Assembly (NCBI GenBank): GCA_947646735.1
Contig: CANTFK010000182.1
Span: 1-64,000, forward strand
From: Peronospora farinosa
Lineage: Eukaryota; Oomycota; Peronosporomycetes; Peronosporales; Peronosporaceae
Length of the DNA stretch: 64,000 nucleotides
Direction of reading: 5' to 3'
The position numbers and the translations under genes are program-made. The notes under the pieces were generated by a model. It did no database searches and was not told the origin of the DNA. It saw nothing but the letters and a program-made list of their open reading frames with translations. Below are positions 31,246 through 41,940 of the stretch, in pieces (position 1 is the first letter of the stretch; each line of letters opens with the position of its first letter).

Positions 31246-34200
31246 TTACGCACGACTCGTAGCATTCACACCCATACCACCCACATCATTTAGTATCATC
31301 ATACTGCCATCGTTGCCATGCATCTGCGGCATTCGGTTGCCACGGTTCCCTCCTTGAAAGTGATGAGAAGCAACCATATGACTATGCAAGCGCTGCTGCG
31401 GCATGTACTCGCCCATAGACGAACTTGGTAAATGGCGCATCATCATGCCATTACCGCCATGATCGAACAAATAATCCGCAGTTGGCGACATGCCCATATC
31501 CATACTGATGTCCATGTTCGGGAAGCGCTTAAGAATACGCGCCGTGATACGACGACCGCCCGACGTGTTCTTCATAGCTGCTAGGTGCGGACGGATTGCC
31601 TTCACCAGTAGCAGACACTGCTGTTCGGCGCAAACACACAGGGCACGCTGTACGACGTAGTTAGCAAACTGGTCCTGCAGCATCTTGTTCATCTTCGAGC
31701 AGTTCGTGATCTCAGCAATATATTTTTGACGCACACGCTCGGGGGCTTTTTCAAGACACTTCTCAATCACATTTGAGCTAAACTTTTGCACCGACAGCTC
31801 GTAGATGTGGCCCAACGGCTTCATAATGACACCGAAAGCCTCCTCAGCCGTACACGAGTCAAGAACATACTGTACAACGTAGTTGCCATAAGGGTCCTGC
31901 ATCAGCTTCATTGCCTGGCGCTCCACCTGTTCAATCATATCTGCCTTTTGCGTCTTGTTGGCTGCGTCCAAGCAACGTTGTAGAACGCAACATCCATGAC
32001 GATGTGTTCCAACTGTAGTACATTCCTTGCACACAGCATCAAATACAAACTGATTGTACTCCGGCTTCATGAATTGCAGAGCACGCTGGATCACGTGGTT
32101 GCCGTTCGAGTCAATGCACAGGCGAACAGCATCGTCCTTGAGCGCCTCAACAATAATATCAGGTAAACTGGTCATTCGCCGTCGACTACCATCTTCAGGA
32201 GACTTCTCAAATTTGTTCACATAACGACAGTTGTCTCCATCCTCTTCGTCATAATCTTCCTCAATAACATCTGACGACGTTGCGCACACTTCCACTACTT
32301 TCTGCACTGACCTCGTACCGTGCAGATTCAGTGCAGCAGCCACAAGATTTGAGCTCACGCGGCGTATAATTACAAGTCGTTGCTTCTCATTTACACGTTC
32401 TAAAAGCTTCTGAAAGAGGTAGTTGCCAAACGGATCAACCATCATTTCGGCAAGGTGCTCGAGCGATTCGTGGTAAATCACCTCACATAGATCGGAACGA
32501 TCTTCGTAGTCGAGTTGCTCCTGTAACAGTCGACAGCCGTTTTGGTCCTTCGACATGGCAAACACACGGTTTTGAATGTCTTCTACGCTCAGTGCAGCGC
32601 TCAAACTCGACGGGTCATTCGCAGAGCCACCCAGTATCGGTGCACTCATGCTACCGCCGTTCATTAACCCCAAACCTATACCACTGGCACCAGAATTTTC
32701 CGAACGGTAACTCATTCGAGACTGCTGACGTCCTCCAAATGGTACATTCAGTTGGTGACCAGCATCATCACCATTCATCTGAAGGCGCTGCTGCTGCTGC
32801 TGCTGCATCATGTGAGACGGAGACAACATCATCATCCGGCTTTGTTGATACATCATCGAGCTATTCTGACGGCTTGAGTTGTGACCGCCACCCATGTGTT
32901 CTGGGGTCGGAGCGCCACTTTGGTGCACAAACTTACACTTACTACCCATACGACAATGGCCTTGCAAGAAAAATTTGCACTGCTTCATTCCCATTTGCAT
33001 TCCTCCTCCCATGCTCTTGCGAGGCGAATGCGGAGGAGACGACTCAGGGAGCGGTGGTGTCATACGTGAGTACATATTGCGACCTTGCGCGCGACTGTTC
33101 GAGTGACCTCCACCGCGCATTCCCATTGAGCCCTGATGCTGCGACCCATAGCCTATCTGCGCGTGAGGATGTCTCATAGGACTCGCGCGCGGATTCATGT
33201 ACATGTTTCCACCAACGTCATACATGCCAGAAGGTGGGTGTGGTCCTACCACCATCGGGTTCCACTGACCTGGATTCATCGGTGCCCGAGAATGGCCTCC
33301 ATTGTAGTGGTAAGATCCGCTAACCGTCTGCGGTGACCGATACTGTTGTGGCTGCTGCGGCTGATGACGATACTGCGGTTGCTCATAGGACACTACCATT
33401 TGATTGTTGCGGTAGTACTCTTGCATCTGCTCGTGGTAATAGGCAATGTTATCTCCGTCTTGGCTGCCCGACCAAGAATCTTCCGACGACATTCGCGGGC
33501 TCAGCGTATAAGCTCCACTGTAAGTAACGTTCGGAGCAGTACTATTACCTGGCACCGTGCTTGGGCATGCAAGTGAACGCGATGTTGGCAATTGCTGTGG
33601 TTGGGCATCGCGATAGCGCTCCTGAGGCTGCGGAGCGGCAGCTGGCGATTGCTGGTGACGATAATGACCACCCAACGAGGCATACTTATTCGGCGACTCC
33701 TGTACTGGATTAAGCTGGAATCGACCAGTAGCGTATGAGACATTGGCACTTTGAGCTGCATTCGGTCTGCTTCCTGAACCACTAGTAACATCGTTAGCAG
33801 CACGTTCGGTCGTCTGTAGACTCATTTGTCGATCATCCAGACTCAGTTTCAAAAAATCACCACCTAATGCTTGACTCGGTGACTGCGAAAGAAACATCTC
33901 AATGCTGCTTTTTCGTCGACTCGTGTGCGACGGCAGCATTTCCATTTGTCGACAAGATTTGTGAGCTTTTCTATCACTTATTCTTCCTCTTCCATCACTC
34001 GACCCGTTCGTTCCTTCACTTTCATTGTTTGTATCTTCTCCATGTTCTTCTTCTTCTTCATGTCTCACTTGATTTGATGGCGATACAACACATGATGGCA
34101 AACTCTCCTTCTTCTCGACCGTCTCGCCTGCACTTTCATCATCGGCCCCTTCTTTTCCCACATTTTCATCACTGCTTTCTGCTGGTGACGACGCCGCCGT

Positions 34201-34422
34201 CACTTCTTCTTCATTATATTTCATCGGAGCAAAAAAATCCGATTTTCCAAAACGAAAAAGAGTGGATGATTCAAAATTCCGATTTTTCAATGCCACGGTT
34301 TCGTCGTCAGCGTTGTCTCGGGTCCTTCCAATTGTTTCATCGTCTTCATTTCTTCTTGTCTTTTCCTTTTCCACATACGAGCGTTTGTCAGGAGATAATA
34401 CGGTACTAGACCCAAATTCCAT
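31246..34422 (-). CDS. Pumilio/Puf RNA-binding protein with CCCH zinc finger
   Basis: A sequence-specific mRNA regulator of about 1058 residues. The N-terminal half is low complexity (acidic/Ser, then Gln/Pro/Tyr/Gly/Met-rich). A CCCH finger, CKFFLQGHCRMGSKCKFVH (CX7CX5CX3H), precedes eight Puf repeats at the C-terminus. The repeat base-reading triplets can be read as NGCRLLQ, FGNYLFQ, HGTRSVQ, NGNHVIQ, HGCCVLQ, YGNYVVQ, FSSNVIE and FANYVVQ, close to the animal Pumilio set that reads UGUANAUA. An acidic insert sits between repeats 3 and 4 (EEDYDEEDGDN). It resembles the stage-regulated M90 Puf protein known from Phytophthora; orthology is inferred. I start at MEFGSSTVLSPDKRS (34422); upstream in-frame Met codons at 34428 and 34470 are alternatives. 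Confidence 0.9.
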   Translation of the reverse strand: MEFGSSTVLSPDKRSYVEKEKTRRNEDDETIGRTRDNADDETVALKNRNFESSTLFRFGKSDFFAPMKYNEEEVTAASSPAESSDENVGKEGADDESAGETVEKKESLPSCVVSPSNQVRHEEEEEHGEDTNNESEGTNGSSDGRGRISDRKAHKSCRQMEMLPSHTSRRKSSIEMFLSQSPSQALGGDFLKLSLDDRQMSLQTTERAANDVTSGSGSRPNAAQSANVSYATGRFQLNPVQESPNKYASLGGHYRHQQSPAAAPQPQERYRDAQPQQLPTSRSLACPSTVPGNSTAPNVTYSGAYTLSPRMSSEDSWSGSQDGDNIAYYHEQMQEYYRNNQMVVSYEQPQYRHQPQQPQQYRSPQTVSGSYHYNGGHSRAPMNPGQWNPMVVGPHPPSGMYDVGGNMYMNPRASPMRHPHAQIGYGSQHQGSMGMRGGGHSNSRAQGRNMYSRMTPPLPESSPPHSPRKSMGGGMQMGMKQCKFFLQGHCRMGSKCKFVHQSGAPTPEHMGGGHNSSRQNSSMMYQQSRMMMLSPSHMMQQQQQQRLQMNGDDAGHQLNVPFGGRQQSRMSYRSENSGASGIGLGLMNGGSMSAPILGGSANDPSSLSAALSVEDIQNRVFAMSKDQNGCRLLQEQLDYEDRSDLCEVIYHESLEHLAEMMVDPFGNYLFQKLLERVNEKQRLVIIRRVSSNLVAAALNLHGTRSVQKVVEVCATSSDVIEEDYDEEDGDNCRYVNKFEKSPEDGSRRRMTSLPDIIVEALKDDAVRLCIDSNGNHVIQRALQFMKPEYNQFVFDAVCKECTTVGTHRHGCCVLQRCLDAANKTQKADMIEQVERQAMKLMQDPYGNYVVQYVLDSCTAEEAFGVIMKPLGHIYELSVQKFSSNVIEKCLEKAPERVRQKYIAEITNCSKMNKMLQDQFANYVVQRALCVCAEQQCLLLVKAIRPHLAAMKNTSGGRRITARILKRFPNMDISMDMGMSPTADYLFDHGGNGMMMRHLPSSSMGEYMPQQRLHSHMVASHHFQGGNRGNRMPQMHGNDGSMMILNDVGGMGVNATSRA

Positions 34423-35332
34423 CGTCATGAAAAAAAAATCCCAATTTATCTTTTGGATAATATCCACCACCTAAAGAAGAGAAAAAAAACAAGATAATAG
34501 ACGTATACAAAAAACCAAAGTCAATACTTTTTTTTAAGTCTGTTAGAGAGGTTTTAGGACGATGAATGGACACAGACGGAACAACAGGACGAGGTCTTTC
34601 GCTTGTGAATGGACGGAAGGGATGAAGACGGTCGTCAATGGCAAGTTGAAAACTGCCTACAAGTGGATTCTCTTGTGCTCGTCTGTCTCCATCCATCCAT
34701 GTATACAAATTACCTGTATACGTCACGGGTTTTGATTGATGGCTTCACTTTCGTGGGCTTTTCAACGACTAATCCCTCGTCGTAGAAGTAGTTTAATGAC
34801 AAGACAGAGTAACGAGACGAATAGACAATGGTTTAATTACTCGTACTTGAGCTAACACGGACTGCTAAGGCAGGAAGGGGACAGGAAGGAAGGTCCTTTG
34901 AGGTAAGGGAGTACGGTGTATAGTAAGTATACGTTTTATCTTGTAGAATGTATACTTGACTGCTTGATTAGTGGCCTCTGATTGCAGTATAGGGCGGAAA
35001 AACTGACTTGTTGAAAACTGTGAAAAGAAAGTATAGTAATATGCGGAGGTCGATCGTCGGTATCCGGAATACCAGATGATCCATATGGTAGTATTGTACT
35101 GTACCCATGACGTTTTTGGGGTCTATTTTCATTCGTGCTTAGGTCTTATTTGTGTATTGTACCCATTTTCTGTCTGTAACACAACCGGTGCCTTTTGTAG
35201 CAGTATTTTACCCATATCAAAACATGGTGAAGATTGAGAGGCAATCGATTTATAATAGTAGTATTTATGATGTAATATAGTACTACGAATACTACTTGCA
35301 AAAAAGTATAATACGTCGGAAGAATCATATAT
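34423..35332. other. Upstream region of the Puf gene, no gene seen
   Basis: About 900 bp between the Puf start and the 3' end of the START-FYVE gene. It is likely to hold the Puf promoter and 5' UTR. No convincing ORF, RNA gene or repeat was found. Confidence 0.6.
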
Positions 35333-38300
35333 TTACAAGTCAAAGTTCTCAGTAAGAGGGGCGCCACTAGACTGTCCGCTCGAGCAGCGCTGGCGTAAAG
35401 GTGCTTTTGCCAGACTCTCCATCAACTCGCGCAACTCGCCACTCTCATCGCGAACTCTTACTCGACGATCGGTTCTCAACGCTAAAGCAGGCGAAAGTGA
35501 ATTTGCAGCTGTCGAGTTCCGCGCTTGTCCTGTTTCTTCGTTTGGACGTGATAAGCAAATGCCAGTTCCACTGTGCTCGTGTTCGTCGTCTTCGTTACTG
35601 GCCGGAAGATCATCGAGTCTCGCTGTCATTGCGTTGGTAGATTTAGGAGGCCGGTGACCAAGACTTCGTCTCTGTACCTTTTGAAATCGATCCTCGGGAT
35701 CAAACACGTAAATTGTGGTGCCATGGGCGGGCGTCAATGCTGAAGATGCCCTCGCAGTTGGTCGAGTAGAGCTAAACGATGGGATTGCCGCTGAAGGTAG
35801 TGTCCTCCTCGATGTCACGGGGAAAGAATTGCGTGAAGGAGCCGTAGTCAAAGACGGGCTATTGGATGGTGTTTCGAGTGGTGACGCCACAGGACGTCGA
35901 CGCGGAGGCGCATGTGTAAGCTCACTCGAGTTCATGACACCACGTAAACCTGCTATGAGGTCAGAAGAAGCACGAGATGGATCAGATAGCCACACTCTCT
36001 GGGGGCTCGGCTTTTTCCATGTAGTCGACGAAGAAGACGGAACTTCTTCATTTGCTATTTCCACTTGCTTCTCTTTCCGAAAATCTATCGTAGCGGGCCC
36101 TCGAGACTGTTGCAAAGCCGGAATCGCTGTGGATCGATATGGTGTAGGTTGCTCTTCAGGTTCAGGTTCGTCATCTTCGTTTCTATCTCCCTCATCATTG
36201 ACAGCGGTCACATCCAGAGGAGTTGGCGTAACAGGACTAGCTACAACGGACATCGGATCACTGCTGGTTGCCTCAGACTTACACTGCGTGGCCTCGAGAC
36301 GTTGATGAAGGCGTCCGATCTTATGCGCAAGCCGCTCGATCCCACGATTTTTACTTACATTAACAATCGGAGTAGGTGCCGGTGCTGATTTTGCGAACGG
36401 CTCCGGATCAGTCTCATCGTCAATCTTGGTACGCACGACTACTAATGGAGCTGGACGAGGTGGTCGTAAAGTTGTGGTAGGTTCTGACTGACGAACCCAC
36501 TGCATTGCTTCCTCTAGTGCACGCGCTTCTTCAACGGCACTTTCTTGCTCTGGGGTCGGTAATGGCAATGGTTCACCAGCATCTTGATGATCCAATGAGT
36601 GCAGAGATGCCGACAACAAGGACGAGCGTGACGAGCCAAATTCAGTACTTTCACTCTCTATGGCGCTCGTGTGCTCGCTGCCTGTTTCCTCGCCAAAGCT
36701 AAAGGCTAAGTCACTATCCAGCCGATCTGAATGTGCGTCGGATGGGCACACAGTGTCGTTATGGCTGATAGACTCAAGCACAGCGTCAAAATCGGAGCTA
36801 GATACGTCAAGTGTATCGCGAATTTTCATAATGCGGTCAAAGATCCCATCGTGCTGCTCTGCACCAGCATCCGGTTCTCCATGACCGCTTTCGAGAAGCA
36901 AACTGTGGCGTTCTTCCTCTTCCTCCGCCTCTGAAATGGCTATATTGATCGTGTCACGAATTTGGCGAACATGTTTCACGAGCTTATTAAGCGCCTCCTT
37001 TTTAGCTTGAGCCGACATTGTCGAAGAAGAAAATGTCAAATGACGTAGTACACTTGACTGTTGCTCCCGTCGTGCTGATTCGGACACCTCTCGCGGGTAC
37101 TGTGTATTCCTAGCATCCTCAAAATCATTCATCTGGGCGTCACTGTGGCCGGACAAAGGATGATGTTGCTGCTGGAATAGCGGAAGTGGCGAACGCACTA
37201 AAGCTTGTTTTGGCGACGATTTACGCAACGATTCATCGATGTCCTCTCTCTGCATTTCTCGGTGCTTCGGATAACGCAGACCTCCTACATAGGTTTCTGT
37301 CCCAACATTCGTCGTATATGTTGTCGTTTCGAGCCTATCATCCTCGCTCCCCGTAATTCCAGACACTGTGTTGCTATCATGACGACTACCTGCTTGAGCC
37401 ATACAGACCGAACAGACCCGCATACAATGCGTTAGTTCATCCAGCGGCTCTTCAAGCTCTCGCAACGGGGCACAATTTGAGCACACGACCTCTCCACACG
37501 TCGTACAATGATGTTTGCGATGGAAATAGAACCCACGGAGACAAACTGCACAGGCCTTGCGATCTTTCGTAGAGACAAAGTCCCATTCATCCAAGTATTG
37601 CAACCTGCCCATCCGTTGTCGTTCGAGCAATCCTTTGACACGATGTACTGCTGCCACAAAGTCCACCATGATCTCCTCCATTGTCAGTCTTGCTGCAATA
37701 GATGCCATTGCACCATCAATCTGTGCAATTGCAGTAACCTTCAAGATATTTGACTGATGTGTCTTCGTAATCACAATCCCCGATCGGACCAGGTGTCCTC
37801 GTAAAATATTGTATCTCTCAAGTGTTGGTACTTGCCGAGCTGTAGCAATAGATTCTTGTATACAAAAGCCCACGACACTACTTGCAGTGTCTTGAGCTTT
37901 ACTTTTGCCTGCATATTCAAGATAACAAAAGTCAAGATTCTTCATCTTGTGTCCTTCCCTTTGTCTTGCTTTAAGTAGACTCCACTTAATTGCACGATAG
38001 GAATAACTTGGTTTTGTATGATTGGACGCCGTTGGAAATGTCAATAACGTCTGTGTATCAAGCACCTCCTCTCCATGTAAATAACTCATTGCTCGTCGAG
38101 CATCTCGTGTCTTAACTTTTGCAATTGCTTGCAGAATTTCGTCTGCTTGTACATCCACAATATGAATACTGCACTTTAATAAAGTCGATGGTTCTTTCGA
38201 TGCCAATTGCTTCGTAACTGGTTCAATATCTATAAATTGTGCCTTCTGGACACATCGTCCATTGTGTGCCTTTATATCCGTCCAGCGGTAGACACAATCG

Positions 38301-38428
38301 GCGTCGTCAATGATACGGACCAATTGGAGCACGCGTTCTTTGCCTAATCGTCGGTAATGCATAAGTTCCTCGACCGTCAATACCATTTGTGGAAAAAAGC
38401 CCGTATATAGTGGAAGTGGTAGCTCCAT
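35333..38428 (-). CDS. START-FYVE lipid-binding protein
   Basis: A 1031-residue intronless protein. Residues about 1-280 have the START-like pattern found in many oomycete FYVE proteins, beginning MELPLPLYTGFFPQMVLTVE, with DFCYLEYAGKSK and GFCIQESI segments. A FYVE zinc finger follows at about 290-345: KACAVCLRGFYF, RKHHCTTCGEVVCSNCAPL and RVCSVCM give the eight zinc ligands and the basic RKHHC patch that binds phosphatidylinositol 3-phosphate on endosomes. The Arg normally after HHC is Thr here. The rest is disordered, acidic and Ser-rich, ending in GELRELMESLAKAPL and SSGAPLTENFDL. It is paralogous to the inverted gene at 49.8 kb. Its cargo and role are unknown; endosomal targeting is inferred. 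Confidence 0.88.
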   Translation of the reverse strand: MELPLPLYTGFFPQMVLTVEELMHYRRLGKERVLQLVRIIDDADCVYRWTDIKAHNGRCVQKAQFIDIEPVTKQLASKEPSTLLKCSIHIVDVQADEILQAIAKVKTRDARRAMSYLHGEEVLDTQTLLTFPTASNHTKPSYSYRAIKWSLLKARQREGHKMKNLDFCYLEYAGKSKAQDTASSVVGFCIQESIATARQVPTLERYNILRGHLVRSGIVITKTHQSNILKVTAIAQIDGAMASIAARLTMEEIMVDFVAAVHRVKGLLERQRMGRLQYLDEWDFVSTKDRKACAVCLRGFYFHRKHHCTTCGEVVCSNCAPLRELEEPLDELTHCMRVCSVCMAQAGSRHDSNTVSGITGSEDDRLETTTYTTNVGTETYVGGLRYPKHREMQREDIDESLRKSSPKQALVRSPLPLFQQQHHPLSGHSDAQMNDFEDARNTQYPREVSESARREQQSSVLRHLTFSSSTMSAQAKKEALNKLVKHVRQIRDTINIAISEAEEEEERHSLLLESGHGEPDAGAEQHDGIFDRIMKIRDTLDVSSSDFDAVLESISHNDTVCPSDAHSDRLDSDLAFSFGEETGSEHTSAIESESTEFGSSRSSLLSASLHSLDHQDAGEPLPLPTPEQESAVEEARALEEAMQWVRQSEPTTTLRPPRPAPLVVVRTKIDDETDPEPFAKSAPAPTPIVNVSKNRGIERLAHKIGRLHQRLEATQCKSEATSSDPMSVVASPVTPTPLDVTAVNDEGDRNEDDEPEPEEQPTPYRSTAIPALQQSRGPATIDFRKEKQVEIANEEVPSSSSTTWKKPSPQRVWLSDPSRASSDLIAGLRGVMNSSELTHAPPRRRPVASPLETPSNSPSLTTAPSRNSFPVTSRRTLPSAAIPSFSSTRPTARASSALTPAHGTTIYVFDPEDRFQKVQRRSLGHRPPKSTNAMTARLDDLPASNEDDEHEHSGTGICLSRPNEETGQARNSTAANSLSPALALRTDRRVRVRDESGELRELMESLAKAPLRQRCSSGQSSGAPLTENFDL

Positions 38429-40604
38429 TTCGATAGACGTCTGTGTCTTTCAGCGCAAATTCGAGACTGAGCTGTGCCAAACGACGACATTTTTGTACCG
38501 GTATGATACAGGATACCGAAGTGTACGATATGATGCAATAACTGACTCTTTTACCAGATGGTACAACTTCACTTCAACAATAATTGCCGACTTATTGTTT
38601 AGCTGGTATTCCTGTATTTGACTTCCCTGACCGAAGATATGACACTAGAGAGCGCAATAGAAATAAATGTGGATATGGGTTTCGGTCTTGTGGTAATTTT
38701 GTATGTCGAAAATGCTATTGTGCAGTTCGATCTTCATAATGGCACAAAGTGTGACAGCGTATCTCGTGTCTAACTTGGTGACAGCAATAAGGTGTGATAC
38801 AGATTGGTACTGACAGGGGCGCGGCATCCAGGGCAGCTTGAGTTGTGGCGAAACCACGACATGGCGCAGTTTATCATATAATAAGTGGGCACATGGGATT
38901 CTCATCGGGAAGGTGGGACAGATATGGCGTCAGTGAGATGACTACTTCCATAACTGCTGCCGCTGTTGTGATCCATTCGATTCCAGGCAGTACAAGCCTC
39001 TTCATTTCACTTGAAAGTAGTGGCTTGAGGTAAATGCTGCAAGACTGCTCATAGTGCGTGGGCCGTTACATCCTTGACATCTTCGGGACTGAGGATAGCG
39101 TTGGCGTACGTGCAATTAGCGTCGAGCACGCTTTCAGGGAGTGAGAGGAAGTCACGCATCAGAAGGTTCACGCCATAACAGGACTAACAGATAAGGCTCT
39201 ACCACCAGCACAGGAACGATTACCTCCAATGATTCAAACAGTTGGATAAAAACACCTCCAGCTCAATGTTTCCTGCATGCATGGTGTTGACGTCTGCTTG
39301 GATGGAAAAGGCCGCGTACAGCAAAAGCTCGTAGTGCTGAGAATTCTCAGCCATGATTCGGAGAAACACTTTAGAGGATCTTGCACTCGACGACAGTTTC
39401 TTAATCTTCTAGCTGCATCTGCTGGATACCGGTCGGTGGGGCGAGATATGGTGTCACGATTGGATGGTGCAGGATGGCATTCACTTGGGCGTAAATACAA
39501 GACACTTGTAGTGGTTACCCACAATGATTGTGCCGTGTGTCCGCCGCTCGATATCATCAAGCCGATCGTTGTCTTCGGTAAACAGGTACTTGTAATGATT
39601 AGCGAGAATGACAAGCGGCACACAACCGACATGCCAACACACAGCAGGCGCGCATGCACCATTAAATTGGATGGCTGGAGCTTCTTGCTTATCTTGCGCA
39701 GCACGAATGATAGTAGCTTGACGCGTTTGGTCTAGCGCTTGCCTTCCATGACCTGTTTTACCATTGCTCGCCTGCTCGAGGACTGTTGAATTCAAAACGA
39801 CGACGAATTATCGTGAGATCCAAGAGTTGAATTTGCGTGATGTTGCGCAGCAAACTGAACCTAAGCCCGGGCTTCCTCGGTTTTGCACTCCATGGAAGTT
39901 TTTTTCTAAGGGCAAGAACTCGTTGTAGACGATAAGCCCCGCTCGTCGCCCACTCTGCTGCTCGAGTAAGTCAATGCCGTTTCGACGCCGCTTTTCGTAT
40001 AGATGGTTGGATCGCATTCCAGCTAGGCTTAGCTTGTGGAGTTATTTCATGCTAGTGGATAGTACGCTCCATATGAAACATAGTGTTTGCGTGCGGAGGG
40101 TTCCAGCGTCGTGGGGTTGTGTCTCGCGCAGTTATTGTCACAATGATGCTGATTTTGTCCAAGTTTACACCAACGAAGCACTTAGTGAATCTGTGCTGAT
40201 CTATACAGGATATCTATCCTCAAGCTCGACGTTTGCTCCGTTAGATATAAGAATCACCAGTACGAAGAAGCTTGGTGAAGGGACGTGAGAACCATTTCTG
40301 GATCACTTGTATTGCCTGCCTCCACTGCGACGAGCAGCGAATAAGCAAAGAAAATGTCATCAAGTGGTGTAAGGATCGACAACGGTACGGACGTCGGGGA
40401 AATGCACGTCAAATCACCTTGTAAGCAAGTCAAACTGCACCAAACACAACAACATGATACGCATCGTTAGCTCAAAGTACAGCTCATGCTTTTGTGCATC
40501 ATATCGCGCTGCAAAGATTAGGAACTAGCGCACAGTCACCGCGAAAAAATGCTTCATGTTAATCTAGTCTTCACACTCAGTCGTGGGTTGTATAGTACGT
40601 CACT
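38429..40604. other. Decayed intergenic region with minus-strand coding traces
   Basis: There is no intact gene in about 2.2 kb. On the minus strand, about 39410-39050 gives protein-like pieces in a consistent direction: ELLLYAAFSIQADVNTMHAG, then ELEVFLSNCLNHW, and later LLMRDFLSLPESVLDANCTY and NAILSPEDVKDV, broken by stops and frame changes. These look like a worn-out gene that I cannot identify. ORFs at 39.2-39.8 kb on both strands overlap these traces. The first about 200 bp is the probable START-FYVE promoter. Confidence 0.4.
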
Positions 40605-41940
40605 ATGCGCTCCAAGATAACCCCACACTTCTTTCGTGCGTGCTTCTTGTTGCTGCCAGCTCTTCAGGATGCTTCGCAGCAAAAGACGAATGGAAACTCA
40701 GCTGCAGTCTCCTCGGCTCCCTGCAACCGCTTTTGCTTTTCCATTTCGTTGTCGCTTTCGGTCTCTACCTCCTCTTTCGGCACTTCTTCCATTTTCACCT
40801 TGTCTTCCTTCCCAATGTCCAAACTCTTTACAGATTCTGCCTCGAATTCTTCCTCCTTGCTCACGTCCAGTTCCTCATTATCATCTCCATCATCGGCGTC
40901 CTTCTCCATCTATTCTACTTCGGCATCGCCAGCAAAACAATTATCAACCGCGTAGACGTCAGCTAGATCGTCATTGGTAGCGGCGTTACGACAAGCTGCG
41001 AGTTTGTCCTTTTTTGGCGTCTTCTTGCCGTTCTTACTCCTGCGCTTTCTGCGTCGTTGCTGTCAATGACATCAGCATCAGCGCCGTGCATATGCAGCAC
41101 ACGTTCCTTTCCAAGTTAAGCAAAACGGTCACGTTCCTTCGCAGCCTCCTTTGGCAACATTCGTCGCTCATTTGCATTGGCTTTACAGACAAGTTCTCGC
41201 GTCATATTGTCAAAGTCGTTCATCGGCTCCGGTATCACTTTCTTGCCATTGGCAGAACTCAAGCAGTCCACGCCACCCGCGAACCCTTCGACCATTTGTC
41301 CGTAGCATCTTCCTGCGTGTGTTCATTCTTCTACCACTTTGCCGTGTACAGTTTACCTTCATCATAACTTCCTGCATCACTTCTTTTCATGTCTTCCTCT
41401 TCCTATCTCCTTCTTCAATTTCTGGTGTATCAGCGTCTCCCTTACCACCTACGGAGTGGAGTTTGCTGACAATGTCTCTGTCCATCATCTACCTTCCTCC
41501 AAGTCACCCTCATCGTTCAATAACTCGTTCACACTAAGAAAATCGTAGTCATCGTCAGTAATTTTTGCCATTAAGAATGGCGCATCATTGTAATCTTCTT
41601 GCTCCGAGTCTGAGTCGTGTAGTGCAAACATCGACGCGTTGCGCATCTTACGCTTGCGTTCCGTCTGCAATCGAGCCATCATCGTATCCTTCATGAACCA
41701 TGTCGGGTCCTTTTTACCGAGACGCTTGACCTTAGACACGTTGTTCTTGTTGCAGGCCTAACTGCAGCCCCGAGCGAGCGTCTTGTAACGCTTGCGTTCG
41801 ACTTCAGCACGCACGGCCGGCCTGTGCCTTTCATCTGACGACCAATGATCTCGAGCTTGGCGTATGCTGCGCGTATCAACGGATTGCCGTGAGCTACTAG
41901 CGCGCAAGAAGCCGTACTTCTGCTTCTTCCAAGTAGACAT
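40605..41940 (-). pseudogene. Degenerate NOP14-like ribosome-biogenesis gene
   Basis: Minus-strand fragments in several frames follow the order of NOP14, a small-subunit processome protein. These are a start MSTWKKQKYGFLRASS, GNPLIRAAYAKLEIIGRQMK (compare the family's NPFEVKVNRQKFQILGRK), ARLQTERKRKMRNASMFALH (compare ALEQQRHHEKKSIYNL), an acidic stretch with DDDYDFLSVNELLNDEGDL, a KRKTKEVMQEVMMK-like piece split by a stop, and an ERRMLPKEAAKERDRFA...GKERVLHMHGADAD piece. The 40909-40664 part is Glu/Asp-rich. There are many stops and frame changes. The identification rests on remembered family pattern and order rather than alignment. Confidence 0.55.

Noticed and set aside
30723..31293. Plus-strand ORFs of 165-172 codons
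   Set aside because: Low-complexity C/T-rich translation, partly antisense to the Puf gene, with no domain.
32592..33179. 195-codon plus-strand ORF
   Set aside because: Antisense to the CCCH-Puf coding region.
40583..41548. Plus-strand ORFs at 40.6-41.5 kb
   Set aside because: Opposite strand of the NOP14-like relic. Their Ser/Phe/Leu-rich composition is what antisense of acidic, Lys-rich sequence gives.
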